A DNA stretch of 64,000 bases from Perognathus longimembris pacificus (GCF_023159225.1 NC_063181.1:13599606-13663605); one strand, 5' to 3'. Shown: positions 24,373 through 36,838, counted from the stretch's first letter. The notes: a model not told the origin generated them from the letters alone. Translations and numbers: made by a program.

Positions 24373-27300
24373 ACATAACCTACCTCTGATTAATACTTGG
24401 ATAATTATAAGTGAGACAGAATCAAATAAATAAACCCGGACTGCCAGTGGATTATTTGGACTCAGCTACATAACCATCCGTTGAAGTGTAGTAATCAAAG
24501 AGGGAAGAGATTGGTGCTTGATATTGTTTTCCTGACAGTGAAAAATAGTATTTAAAGACCTCAGAGCAACAGAATTATATGGTCAATGTGAAACTATGTG
24601 AGAAATGTTGGAAGAATTAGTAGACAGAGTGCCAGCATCCATACTATTATCAACTAGGGCTGATCATAAAATTAAACCTGACACTCTAAGCATAGCATTT
24701 TCATCTGGGGGCCATATTGGAACTTTAATGAGGCTAAACAGCTTACTACTTGAAACTTGATATTTTACAATTATTGAACTTTAATTTTCCAAATTGGGCT
24801 TGAGGTGATCAGAAATGGAATTGTCAATAAAAAGCAATCTCTAAGAAGCTTTACTTAAGATCTCTGCATCTGGGAATGCAAATGAATTTAATGTTTCTTC
24901 CTTTAATTCTTCCTCTAATGGTCAGGTCACTCTAAGCCAGATATTGTGCTAATGCTGAGTGAATTCAAGGATTTGGAAGAGAGGAAGATGATAACCTTCA
25001 GCTCTGGGACATTATATTTTAAGCAGGTATTCACATTGGAAAAATAGGAGACTTAAGAAGTGTAGAAGTGAAGAAGATATCTTCATAAAGGTGAAAAGAT
25101 GCATAAGAAATCTAGGAAGCCTGCAGAGTTGGGTACTGTTTATAGACGATTCAAAGACCAGCTCTAAAAGTAAGTACATAAAATAAAATTGTGACCCAGA
25201 ACATGAAATCATGAAAAGTGAAATTGAATAAGAACATAAAATGTCACACTGAGTCAGAATCATGAGATCTAAAAGCCTCTTACCCAGTAGTCTTACTGTA
25301 AGAAGCAAATAAATGCTACATGATAGTACACAATGTTCCTTTTCCATATCTAGCTGAAAAGTTTAACTATATAATCCCAAATGATACAGATTCCCATAAG
25401 AAATGGAAAAGTACAATATGACCAACTATGGGACAGCAAACAAAGTAATATTCTCAAGTTATGTGCTGCAGAAAACCTAACCATGGGAAGAAAGAAAAAC
25501 TAAAGCATTCAAAAACCATTTTTGGAGAATTGTAGGATTATAATTTAACAGGTTCCATGTAATATGCTCCATGTAGACATATAAAACTCACAAATCATAC
25601 ATATAGTTCTTCTTTATGCCTGATGTTCAGATTCTTTTATCATACTTGAAGATATGAACACACACTCACACGCACACACACACAAATAAAGTATAATACT
25701 TCTACATTTATATGTAGATCTACATATGCATAATATAGGTACATGGCATAAACTCAGGGAATAATACATTTCTCAATTTACTTAGTTATACTTTTGTAAT
25801 AAGGAGATAGAAGAGTTAGATAACTGGAAATATTGACTTCTTTCTATGATTTTTATGAGGGTGATCTATAGGGAACTAACTAAAAGTTACCATCAAATTG
25901 GACTTCCTATCAGAGTTGACTAATGCCTTATAAGCTCCAGAAATAAATAGGTCAGTGAACATTCACTGGCTACCTTCCATCATCATAGGCTACCTTACCT
26001 TGACAGTGGTGGTGACAGGTTTAAGTTATTGGCATTATGGAGAGAATACTACAACCATGGTTCATGTGATCAGCACAGAAGACAGGATTCTGCAAGGGTA
26101 AATGTTTCTTACTCTAGTTACTCATTGGTCCCCAAATCTTCAAAGACTGCATAATGGTTACCTTCAGAAGGTACTTATTTATATCATCATGAAAATTTCA
26201 TATTAATCTGAACAATGACTATCAAGCCATTTAGTGTTATGCCATGAGTAATCACTCTGATGAATAGGATTGTGTTCTAGAGTCCTTACCCATCCAAACA
26301 TGAGACTATGAGCTGTATGTAAAGGGTCTTCAGGAGTAAATTCAGTATACATAATCATCTAAAGAGTAAGTGAAACAAGGGAAAACACTCATTGAAATGT
26401 ATTGACTTAAATGTGATGAATTCTTAAAGAAACCCTATGTTCTTGTCCATGATAAAATACAGGTAGTTAGAGACAGGATTGTTGAGTAATATTACAATAC
26501 ACGTGAGGTATGTCCATGTGTAATCTATGATAGCATATGCATGTACATATGCACACATTTATATAAATATCATAGTTATGAACAGTCTTTCATAGTGAGA
26601 AATACTAAAAATGCACATCTTCATAGAGAGAAGTAGTTGACCACTAAATTCGTCCACATTATTAATTATTCTTTAGGTCTATTTTTGATACAGACTGTTG
26701 AAAATAAAACTAGTAAAGTTCTATCTCAACTATTGATGCAGCCCACAGAAGCCATACTCTATATTAGGAATACAGCAAGCATTCTTCATTAATTTACAAA
26801 CAAAACCTCAAACAATTAAGGAAATAACAACTGAAAGAACACTCTACCATGTTTATTCTGTGTAAGAATTAGAGAGCTGCAATTGTAAAGCAATTGCATA
26901 CTTTTCTTGGGGAAATAAATCATTGTTCAACTCCAGGGGCCCAACTTACTGTGTAACTCACTAAGATCTCAGGAACAGACACTTTGCCATCAGCCACTAT
27001 CAAATCATCTATACATCATAGAATTCAGATTTTTTTTAAATGAATTCTAAGAAAAAAAGAAAGCTAAGAGAGCCATCCACTCGATATTTTTGCATGTGTT
27101 TATTTTAGATAAGATGTTATGCTTTTGTCTGAGCTAGGGTCAGATGGTGTTACTCCTATCTCCAACTGAAGAGTGGCTGGGATATATGTGCAGCACCATG
27201 TCCATCCCTCAAACCTGCTTTTTTAAGAAGTCAATTTATCTTTGGAATTCCTCATATATTCTCCAATTAGTAACATTTTTCAGAAAAATCTTTCAATTCC

Positions 27301-27375
27301 TTTAGATAGTAACAAGGTTACAATTTTAAAGTTAGATAATACTTATTATTGTTTATAATGTATCTAAAGTGTTAT
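24372..27375. other. SPOCK3 intron, mostly unassigned
   Basis: AT-rich non-coding sequence with a short CA run (25665-25685). A SINE-like remnant in minus orientation lies near 27130-27200 (GCACCATGTCC). No exon of SPOCK3 was recognised. Confidence 0.45.
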
Positions 27376-28031
27376 TAAGGAATGCTCAAGGAAAGAAAAT
27401 TGGTAGACTGGATTGCATGAAGATAAAAAGCTTCTGTATACAAACGGATAGAATTAACTAAACAGATACCTACAAAATGAGAAGATCTTTACCAGCTATA
27501 CCTCTAACAAGAAGAGCTCAAAAACTAAATCCTAAAGATTCAATAACCCAGTTAATAAAGGAGCTAAAAAGAGAGATTTCACAGACATGAAAATGGTCAA
27601 TAAATATATGAAGAAATGCTTAACATTTCTGGCTATACAGGAAATGCAAATGAAAACAACATTTACTGTTGTCCAATTCAATGAAATTCCATCTCACTCC
27701 AGTTAGAATAAAACGATAATAACTAATGTTGGAGAAATTGTGGGAGAAAAAGGAACCCTGATACACATTGGTAGGAATCTAAACTATGGAGTTCAGAATG
27801 GAGATTTTTGAAACACTAACATAGTTACCCTATCATAGCAATACCACACTCGGAGATTTTTCTGAAAGTGCATACCACTCAAGAAATGAATAGAGAAAGA
27901 CAGCAGGTGCTGTCATAATATTCAGTGCATATCTTATAGGAAAGTTGAGGGGAGGGGTTGGTTGGTAGGGATAGGGGAAAATGATGGAAGAAGAGATATT
28001 AAGTGGGATTTAAAATAACTTAAAAGAAACA

Positions 28032-28163
28032 GGCAGAGGGAAAGGAGGAGGGGAGAGGGGGGAATGAGGGACGAGGTAACAAGCAGTACAAGAAATGTAT
28101 GCAATGCCTAACGTATGAAACTATAACCTCTCTGTACATCACTTTGACAATAAATAAGAAAAA
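28032..28163 (+). mobile_element. Very short L1 3' end with 11-bp TSD
   Basis: Only about 132 bp: the G/A-rich tract, the CCTAACGTATGAAACTATAA block and an A-rich tail. TAAAAGAAACA flanks it perfectly at 28021-28031 and 28164-28174. Confidence 0.92.
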
Positions 28164-28332
28164 TAAAAGAAACAAGCACGTTCAATGAAAATCTCTTTTC
28201 ACAATTACTTAATGATAATAAAGATACAATTTACGAAAGACACGTCCGGATACAATAAAGGTACCTGAGCACCCATGTTCATCACAGCACAGTTCACAAT
28301 AGTCAAGTCATGGAAATGGGTCAAAACGTGCA

Positions 28333-28395
28333 TAGATGGATAGATAGATAGAAAGATTGATTGATTGATTGATTGACTGATAGATAGATGAATAA
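28333..28395 (+). repeat. (GATA/GATT)n tetranucleotide repeat
   Basis: GATA units followed by GATT units and further GATA, inside the old L1. Confidence 0.9.
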
Positions 28396-29064
28396 CTCCT
28401 TATTTCATGGAAATAGATGAACCTGGACAAATTATGTTGGATGAAGTAAGTCAGGCTGAGTGAGAGAGATAAAGGGCAGGTTTTTCTTTCGTGTTTTATC
28501 TAAAATATAAACATATATGAAAATCCATTCAGGATCATATTGATATATACATGATAAAACAAACTGACTTCCAAAGATAGTAGAGGTTATCTAAAAGTGC
28601 ATATTGAATGGATACCTCAAAGCAATTCTATCCTGATGGTTTTTATTCTACTAGAGATTATATGTATTTATGTAATCCATTTAACTAAGTATATTACTCT
28701 TTACAGAAAATGAACTGCCTAAAGTACAATATAAGCAGAGATAGATTTCTAAGGTGTAACCTCTTGGAACAATTAACAGACCGTTTAACAAATTAAATAC
28801 CAGGAAGACAAAACACTTGGCCTGAATGGGATGAAGGTTAGGGTAAAGGGGATGAATGAATGGAGAGAGGAATGATGGGCAAATACAAGTGTAACACTCA
28901 ACATACATATGGAGAAATATAAATAAAAACTTGGCAGAATGGGTGGGGATTAAAAGAGATGGGAATAGGAGGATAGTGATGGAAAGGCCAGGAAATGAAG
29001 AAGCAGTGTACTTGTAACTTCCCATGTTGAATTCAAATCCCATTCTGCAACTCTTTCAAGATAA

Positions 29065-31785
29065 TAAATACATGATGTAAAATGAATCACTTGAGGAATG
29101 AAGGTAAGCACAAGTTGACTGGTAATCATCAATGGTAACCAGTCCTTAAGGCTCAAAATGATTTGGTAAAATGATGATTTTGGTAAAAAATTAAATTTAA
29201 TCTAGAACTTCTTGTGCCCTTGAATTGGTACAGTTTTTATTTCATTGTATGATTTCTTGAATTTACCATGCACATCATCCCTCCTCTTTGGGTATGTTTT
29301 GTTTAATATTTGTGTTTTCCTTCCAACTTACATAGTATAAGGGCTTTAATTTATCATTTTGCTCATTTTTAACCAATGTATAAACTTCAGTGAAGTCACT
29401 AGCATGTAAAGTGGATAATGATATTATATCATAAATTACTAATTAATTTATTGGTTTCCCAAATCTATACTTTTTTTACATTTATTTGAACTTACAGAAT
29501 ACATATATTCAAAATATACAATATGTGAGACATTTGAGCTAATGACTCAAAAAGACCCTGATTAAAATTCTCCTAACACGTAAGACTGGCATGAAGGAAT
29601 CCTTTATCCCATGTTCTTCGAGTGTGTGTTCGTTCTTTCCAAATCCTCCCTCTGAGAAATCCTTACTTGGTTTTGTCACTTTCCAACAGTACTAAATAGA
29701 AAACACTATAAAACCAATGTATATGCTAAAAAAAAGTCCCATTGTTAAAAAGGACTTAAGAGTTGTTTTAGTATTTAAATATTAATTTCATTTTTGTGCT
29801 GGTAATTGAACCTAGGGCCCCAGCTTATCCTAAACCTGTATTCTACCACTGAGCTACACTCCCAGCCTTTGTTTTATTTTCAATCATGTAATTATGCCCC
29901 AAATGCCATATGCTACTTCTATCTAGTACACTCATTTTGTATTGCATTAACATTTTTGAATCTTTAAACTTCAACTTCCTGAAATATAGAAATTAAAAGT
30001 AGATCAGTGATCTTAAAAGTGTTAAAAGTTCTTTATATCTATATGAGTATATTTGTATATACACACTGGGCAAAATATGTGATGACAAAATGCAGTAATG
30101 ATCATTGATAATATAGGGTGGTCACACATATTTGACATTTCTTTTGTTTATAAATTTTTCTAGTCATATTTTATGTGTTTTGATTGTTTAATTGAGCTAT
30201 GTTGAGGCAAATGAGAAAAAGAAATGTTGAGAGAATGGTTTCAATTTTCATCTTCTCACTAGTAATTCTTTGCACCCATACCCTTCATTCTGAACGCGTT
30301 ATTGTAAATAAAATATACTTACATATTTATATTGATTTGAAATGGACAATTTATTTTTTATTTAATTAAATATTGATAAATTATATTTCTAAGTAATAGT
30401 CATGGTAGTCTTCAATTACAATTTAAAAGAAGGCACAGTTCAAACCATGAATGAAGACATTATAAAATATTTTCAGTTTTAGAAAATAATCCTTCACAAA
30501 AAGGTAAGGATCAATTCCATTATTAGTTACACTTAGACATCCTAAGGCTTTTGAATGCTTTAAAAATTATGTTTATATTTTCATGGGAGAAGAAGTTATG
30601 TCATTAGGCTGTTTCTAAAGAAGAGCTTCAGATTCAATTTCTCTTTGCCTTCTTATGAGCCAAATGTGAAGTCTGTTATTTTAGATACAAATGCCCATGC
30701 ACAACGTTCAAAGGTAGATTCATGTTGTATGATCTTATTTCAAGTAATAAATTATAACCATGTGCTTCCAGCTACAAATGAGCTAAAAGACAACATCCTG
30801 AAAGTGACAGGGAAAAACAAATCATAGAAAGGTTAAGATTGGCAAAAAGGGAAACTACAAATAGCACCCTGTGGGATGGTCTGAATAAGAAGTCTGAGTT
30901 ATGATGTGAGAGATCACACGGAGGGAGCCCACAGCCCTTTGTGTCAGTAATGAGCAACAGGTGGATAAAAAGGAACAGCATGACAGTGGAGGTCTTCTTC
31001 CCTATGCCTGCCAGATGGCATATCTCCAAAGACAGAATTGCCTTGCCACAGTGCCAATTATAAAACTTGATGGAAGTTTTCCCAATAAGTCATTACATTT
31101 TATCTATTTCATATGCTTCAAGATCAGCATTTGCTTAAAACATCTGAATAAAGAATTTGTTTAAACTTCCATGCAGTTTTTGATGAGATGATGCAAAAGT
31201 ACCTGAAAAATATCAGGCCAATAAAATAATCTCTGTAGAAGTTTGCTGCATGATTTGTAGAATATTTGGTTGAGGTAAAACACAATCACATATTGCCCAA
31301 GTATCAACTGCTCACTTTTTAATAATTGAACAAAGTAATTTTAAAAATTCAGACAACACTAAGATATTCAATATTAAAATTTTACTTTAGAGAGGAACAT
31401 CTAATATATATATATATGTTAATAGTTTTAAGTAGCCATTAAATAATACGAAAAGGAGAAGTACAGCTTATATATTGCCATTTCCCCCATATTTTTCCTA
31501 ACTAAGGGTATGGTCAACAGAAATTCATTTTAAGTACATTTCGTGTATTTGCTGATTTTTAATTGCACTTAACATTGCAATAAATAAATAGGCCAAAAAT
31601 CTGTTTTCATGAGCACCCATTTTGCAGTGAAATGATGTTGAAACTTTGTTTATAAAGCGTGTAAAACCAAGTCATCTATTAAATATTCCTATTAACATTT
31701 TTTCTGCTATGTAACATTCTAAGGTATCAAGAAGCTCCAATCTAAATTTAAAATAAAATTACCTTTCCTTCAGAATCCCTCTAAG
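29065..31785. other. SPOCK3 intron, mostly unassigned
   Basis: AT-rich. A minus-orientation SINE head remnant lies at about 29795-29875 (AATTGAACCTAGGGCCCCAG, CCACTGAGCTACACTCCCAG), as in ID-type SINEs. Confidence 0.45.
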
Positions 31786-31839
31786 GGGTTTGCCTTGCCA
31801 ACTGCTTTATGAAGGGGTGATGGGAGAAGAGGGTAAAAA

Positions 31840-32330
31840 GGCAAGATGAAAAAGTAGCGCAAGCTGCCATTTATCTGCCATTTATCTCCCTGCATCGTGA
31901 CAGGCTGAGCTCATGAAGGAACTTAACTCGTCCATAGCTAGTGCACTGCAGATGGACTCAAAACAAATTCTCTCAAATGTCACTGCGAGGTTTGGTAATG
32001 TATCTGTGACTCTCCCTTTCAACCTTCCCGGGTTTTTAAGGTGGGGGGGGGGCGTTGTGGAGTGGGGGGGGGGACTGTCATCAACTGTCAGCTAGACAAG
32101 TCTCCTCTTGGAACAACCAAGTTGAATGCATGCAGATGAACTGGCTCTGGACACGGGCAGCTCTTTGCCTTAATCTAATCAGCTGAGAGGGGAAAATAAA
32201 CATGACTATCAGCTCCCGGGCCGCTGGCTGCAAAGCAAACACAGGGGAGTCTCTAGAACCCGTTCCCTTGAATACCTTTTTAAGAAACTCTGAAGGGATT
32301 CTACGTTGTAACTCTTTCATTGTGGCCACC
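31840..32330. other. Unique intronic sequence, candidate regulatory element
   Basis: This segment resembles none of the repeats in the window and has balanced composition unlike the AT-rich intron around it. It contains a direct duplication of CCATTTATCT (about 31867-31888), a TAATCTAATCAGCTGA cluster (homeodomain-type TAAT plus an E-box CAGCTG) near 32170, and TGCATGCAGATG near 32127. Its position within 1.3 kb of a developmental neural gene's first coding exon makes a conserved enhancer plausible. Conservation was not tested. Confidence 0.3.
32043..32073 (+). other. Paired G10 runs, candidate G-quadruplex
   Basis: Two runs of ten G (32043-32052 and 32064-32073) are separated by 11 bases, within the SPOCK3 intron about 1 kb downstream of the coding exon. 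Each run can supply two G-tracts. A similar pair (G12 at 32856-32867, G7 at 32875-32881) lies nearer the exon. Structure formation is inferred. Confidence 0.4.
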
Positions 32331-33100
32331 TGCTGGCGGCCCATCTCCCCTGACCCCTCTCCACATTTCTTACAGCCCTGATTCATTTTGGAGAGACAAC
32401 GTAATCAAAGATATTGCAAACGCGTTCTGGGTTAAAGTTAACGCTAAACTGCTAATCGGATGGGCCGTTTTATGTAATCACGGAGGCTTCAACTTCTGTC
32501 GAAACGCACAAACAGGCTTCTTGCAAGAGCAGGCATTTATAAATCCTTCCGTTCTCTGACTTCCTCTCTCAAATTCCTTAATGGAGCATTAGTGACCACA
32601 TCGATCGTAGTTACTTTAAGAACAATGCAAAGCGCAAAGACACAACGGCTACGTTTACCAGTGCCAGAAACACCATTCAAAAGTTGAGAAGGCAAAAAGC
32701 CCGAACTTTGCAAACCTTGGTGGGGGCGGGAGGGGGGGCTGGAGCGGATGGGGGAGACTGTGGGGGTTCGGCAGGGGTGGGGGGAGGAAGAGCAGGAACT
32801 GGTGTGACCTAACTCATGTGCATCCAACCAGCAAGTCTTAGGCCAGTCAGGAAATGGGGGGGGGGGGTGGTGATGGGGGGGAGGCAAGCAGTAGAACTGC
32901 TAAGTTCGCCTGTGGCAGTGCTCATCTTATCTGCTCCACATCCCACCTTTTTAAGAAAACCGAACCCACACTCTCCACCCTCCCCTGCCCGCGGTGCTGG
33001 TGACGCCCGCCTGGGACCACAGCCCCCCCTCCCTCCCCCCCCACCACCACCCCGAGCGCGCGGAGCAGAGGCCAGGGAGAGCCGGCAGCGCAGCACTTAC

Positions 33101-33289
33101 GTCTCGGAATTTGTTCCACTGTCCGACTTCCTTGTCATACTGAGAGATGGTGGTGAGCCATTGTTGATCATCCAGAAAATTGCCGCCGTCCGACCGCCCC
33201 CCGGCCGCAGCCAGCGCCACGGCGGCCGCCAGAGCCTGACCGCACCAAGCCGCGACACACACACACAGCACGGCTGACACCTTGAACAT
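33101..33289 (-). CDS. SPOCK3: SPOCK3 (testican-3), first coding exon
   Basis: Testican-3 is a secreted extracellular-matrix proteoglycan of the SPARC/testican family, expressed mainly in the nervous system. This exon encodes its 63 N-terminal residues. Residues 1-21 form a signal peptide (MFKVSAVLCVCVAAWCGQAL...), followed by an Ala/Gly-rich stretch and the testican N-terminal region with GNFLDDQQWLTTISQYDKEV and ending WNKFRD. From memory of the family, this matches testican-3 clearly better than testican-1. Reading continues directly into a consensus donor (GAC|GTAAGT, donor at 33095-33100), so the exon ends in phase 0. The start is the Met of the signal peptide. An in-frame open extension upstream is rejected because a splice acceptor (pyrimidine tract then GGCAG) ends exactly at the ATG. 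The downstream exons (follistatin-like, EF-hand calcium-binding and thyroglobulin domains) must lie beyond position 1. The exon sits in a CpG island. I see no lesion. Confidence 0.93.
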
Positions 33290-33330
33290 CTGCCGGGGAG
33301 ACACAACGGGGGAGGGGGCGGGGGGCAGAG
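33290..33330 (-). promoter_or_regulatory. SPOCK3: Splice acceptor of SPOCK3 coding exon
   Basis: Read on the minus strand, a C/T-rich tract ends in CCCCGGCAG immediately before ATG. The AG is at 33290-33291, so the exon's first base would be the A of the start codon. This implies an upstream non-coding exon. Inferred from sequence only. Confidence 0.65.
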
Positions 33331-33590
33331 TCAAGGAAGGGGTACCAAGATCGAGGGGGAGGTCCCCCTGGAAAGCAGGCATCCGCAGCAACGGGGTACA
33401 CTGAGGATAGAAGCTGGCACACGGGCGGTGGGGGGTGGGGGGGGGATCCTGTCCCTGCAGGCTACTCCGCATCCCCAAACCCAGGGACTCACACACACAC
33501 ACGCAGACCCAAGGGAGAAAGAGGGAGCCCCCCCCCCCCCGCCGCCGCGGTAGCCCCCTGCGGGCACACGGCCGCCTCCTGGCACCGCAC

Positions 33591-33990
33591 CTTGTTGTGC
33601 GCCCGCACGGTGATCGCAGCTCCTGCTTGGCAACGCAGCCCGGCTGTGCCAAGTCGCTGCTCGCGGGCGCTGCTGCGGCTCGCGCCGCCGTCTCAGCCGT
33701 CCACTCAGCTCCCGGCGCCCCGCGCTCCCCGCATCCCGCCTCCCCCTGCTCCCGCCCCCCTCCCCCCTCCCCTCCGCGCGCTCCCAGCCCTCCCGGGCTC
33801 CCCTCGGTTCACCCCGCCCTCCCCCTCCTCCCATCCCACCTTCCCCCGGCCGAAGTCAAAGCCGCCGCAGTGGGCCGGGAGGCGATGGATGCCCGCCTGG
33901 AGCCGCGGATGCTGGAGCTCCTGCCCCGGAGCCCGGCTCTGCCTGCTAACCTCTCGCCTCCACCACAAGGAGGTTCTCAGGTTCGCCGGC
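33591..33990 (-). other. SPOCK3: Probable non-coding exon 1 of SPOCK3 (5' UTR)
   Basis: On the minus strand a donor-like site, CACAACAAG|GTGCGG, ends a GC-rich segment at 33591. Pairing it with the acceptor at 33290 gives an intron of about 301 bp (33290-33590). No TATA box is visible, so transcription probably starts at dispersed sites typical of CpG-island promoters. The upstream limit given here is a guess. The donor lacks the common GTRAGT core, so another donor could be used. Confidence 0.45.
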
Positions 33991-34059
33991 TGCGCGCTCT
34001 CAGCTCTTGAGGTTCACGCAGAGTCTATGATCGCTCGGGGTTCTCTCAGCGCGGCAGTT

Positions 34060-36500
34060 TCGGGGTGGTCAGGCAGACGTGGGAAATGAGATCTGGAGAA
34101 AACTTTATGCATCACCAACTAAGCAAGACCTGGACTTTGATCCATGAAGCCGGGACTCCTGCACCGCCCTGTTGCAAAAGCCCTTCCTCCCTTCTAGGGA
34201 TATCGTTCAATTCCAGAACCCAGAGTGCTGCTGTTATTGCAGAGCATAAACTTTCATGTTAAAGGGCTCAAGTTTCTCGCTCTTTATTTTCTCCTTTTCT
34301 TTTTTTTTAAAGATAGAATCATTACCAGGCTGGGTGTTCCCATCCATCTAAATATCACACACATTGCACATTCTTCTTAACATAATGTCCTTAGTGTCTC
34401 CGTATATTCTAGGGACCTAAACCATAAACTTACATAAATAAATAATTTAAACGACGATGTCTCCCAATTGCAAAATAAGATAAGCCCCTTGAAGCCCTAA
34501 AATTATCTTTGTTCTTCAGTACTACAGCTGTTCTTCACGCCAAAGTATTGGGCTCTTAGTATTTCTCTGCATACTGGATATAAACTGGAAGGGTATTAGA
34601 TTAGAAAGATTCCTGTATACATCCCATGTAGAGCTAGGCTAGAGATTTAATGAAAGCTCTAAGACTATAATCGTGGTATGTGTTCTTAATAGAATTATTA
34701 GATAGGTCACCAAAATTACATCTGTCAAAGCTGTGACCTTTAAAAAAAATGCCTGTGGCTCCTCAAACTTCAAACTATTTAATAGTAACAATACTTACTG
34801 CTCATGGTTTCAATTCAATTTCAAATGACACTTGTGTAACAGCTTTCAAGTGCTCTGGAAAGAGATATCAAACAATGTTTAACGTCTATTTCCGATTTTA
34901 AATGTAAAATTAAAGCTCACTGAAGCAGATGTAATGTAAATGAAAGGCAATGATGGCTACTTTTAAAAGAAGACATTTTCTTCAATTTCCCCCAATTCTG
35001 TTCAGCTGGATCACATCTTGGGGGGAAATAATAACAAAACTCACAGAAGCTTCATAGATGGATGCAACCCCACATTGTACACCTATTTGTTTTGCTTAGT
35101 CACCAGAAGCCTGACCATCTCTTCCAGCTTATTTGCACGTTTGGTTTCATCATTAAGAACTTAGTTGGCAGGCCCATCCCCCATGATCACTGCTTCTCCC
35201 TCCCAGGACCCTCAGTCTTTACACCCTGCCCCCAACCTCAAAGATGGAAGGAGTAGTTAGTGTCTTCTCAATTCAGTAAAAATATCCCATCCTATCTTAA
35301 AAACCTCATTCTTTTTGAGGAGAAAGCACAGAAATTGTGCCTTAGATGAAGTTCTGATGTAGAAGTCAGTAAAATCTTAAAGTAATAGTGATCTTCTAAA
35401 ATATGGAGCCTTGCTCTAAATAAATACATGCTATCTGCTACAAAAATCACGTATATTTTAATGAAGAGTGCTGCTCTGGTACTCATGACTTCATCATCCA
35501 TTCTATGCTTATAGTCATCATTAGATGATGGAAATGCTTTATATATTATGTCCTATGCTATATATTATACACACATTATATATGCATATATATAGAGAGA
35601 GAAATAGGGGCACAAATGGAGATCTATCTACCTATATTATTTATATACATCTATGTTTATCAATATAGATGTCAATGATACAGATTCCATGATCAGTCTA
35701 TAGAATCTGTGCCAAAATTGACAAAATTTTCCAGAGAGTGCAGCTCCACACAAGCCAATGATAACCATGCATATCTTAAGATAAGATCCTGTGATAGGGT
35801 ATTTTACTTGAGATCTGACAGTACAAAAAGGCTTACAGTCCAGCTGCAAGTTTGAAAATCTGCAGATAGAAGAAGTAGGCCATGAGTCCACTGTCTCCTC
35901 TGCCTTTGCTCTCCCTGGGCTAATGTAGCACAGCTCATATCTCTTTACTAGCAAAGCTCCTTAAACCTTTCCTCTCCATGTCAATGCCATTGTGTAAGCC
36001 AAGAGATGGCGCATGCTGGTAAAGAGTAAGTCAACTAAGTGTGATGAGACTAATCACAGAGAAGTCTTTTCCTGTCCGTTTCTCCATTTAACTGAACATT
36101 TGGGTCTTCAAACAGCCTGTTTACCACATTGAAAGTGTCCAGAGAGGATTCACACTTGGGATAACACTTCAGTTATCAGTTAACACCTCAGTGGGGATTA
36201 ATTGAAGGCCTGCTAAGAGCCAAACACAGCAGGGAAGACTAGAGGAACAGTATTAGGTGGGAGGGGAGACCTGGGAGGGGTAGTTAGGGCCTTCCAGGAA
36301 AGGTGGGTGGAGAATCAGTGGACCACTTCAAGAAATGCTTTTCTGTTTTATTGAGAGCTGGTCTAGAAACCTAGAGAGCTAAAAAAAGAGGAACCAAGGG
36401 ATGTGGGTGAGATAGGGAAGGTGGGAGAGAAAGTCACTGTGCTCAGAACCTAAGTGTCCAGGGCTGTGACTTGATTTCCTGTTGCTCATCACACTTTCCT
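34060..36500. other. Upstream flank of SPOCK3, unassigned
   Basis: Largely unique sequence upstream of the promoter, with a TA-rich stretch (35545-35600). No coding frame or repeat was recognised. It may contain promoter-proximal regulatory sequence, but nothing specific is visible. Confidence 0.45.
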
Positions 36501-36503
36501 TTT

Positions 36504-36590
36504 CTTCTTTTATTTTTTGAAATTTAATATTATTGCCAAGGTGGTGTACAGAGGGTTTACAGTTACATATGTAAGGTAATGAGTACATTT
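36504..36590 (-). mobile_element. Outer old L1 3' end, first part
   Basis: Minus-orientation L1 terminus (TTACAGTTACATATGTAAGG) that resumes at 43384 after a 6.8-kb insertion. Confidence 0.85.
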
Positions 36591-36623
36591 ATTTTTTTAT
36601 AATTTATTTATTAATTAAACAAA

Positions 36624-36838
36624 TTTTTTTTTTTTTTTTTTTTTTTGCCAGTCCTGGGCCTTGGACTCAGGGCCTGAGCACTGTCCCTGGCTTCTTCCCG
36701 CTCAAGGCTAGCACTCTGCCACTTGAGCCACAGCGCCCCTTCTGGCCGTTTTCTGTATATGTGGTGCTGGGGAATCGAACCTAGGGCCTCGTGTATCCGA
36801 GGCAGGCACTCTTGTCACTAGGCTATATCCCCAGCCCC
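36624..36838 (-). mobile_element. Dimeric tRNA-type SINE in the L1 tail
   Basis: A full-length minus-orientation copy with a T-run of about 23 as complement of its A tail. TAAACAAA flanks it at 36616-36623 and 36839-36846. It belongs to the low-divergence group (GGGCCTCGTGTATCCGAGGC) and sits at the 3' tail of the L1, so it is younger than that L1. Confidence 0.93.

Larger units (their letters stand above)
27380..29060 (+). mobile_element. Old L1: ORF2 C-terminus and 3' UTR
   Basis: Plus-orientation decayed ORF2 sequence (GATTGCATGAAGATAAAAAG, TCCATCTCACTCCAGTTAGA, GAACCCTGATACACATTGG, AATTATGTTGGATGAAGTAA at about 28430) runs into a 3' UTR. A young L1 fragment is inserted at 28032-28163. 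Confidence 0.85.
32980..34060. promoter_or_regulatory. SPOCK3: CpG island / promoter region of SPOCK3
   Basis: CpG dinucleotides are frequent from about 32.98 to 34.06 kb (for example around 33190-33250, 33540-33720 and 33840-33930) and rare in the AT-rich sequence on both sides. The island covers the first coding exon, the short intron, the probable exon 1 and the sequence upstream. Long C runs (33529-33540) and G runs (33436-33446) are embedded. This is the only such island apart from the GC-rich 5' end of the L1 near 42.4-43.4 kb. Confidence 0.85.

Noticed and set aside
32951..33652. A 233-codon minus-strand frame containing the SPOCK3 exon
   Set aside because: Only 33101-33289 matches testican-3. 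The upstream part reads through the pyrimidine tract and acceptor, and the downstream part reads past the GTAAGT donor into the intron.
33435..34089. Long plus-strand frames in the CpG island
   Set aside because: Pro/Ala/Arg-rich translations typical of stop-poor GC-rich sequence, overlapping each other in different frames; no homology recognised.
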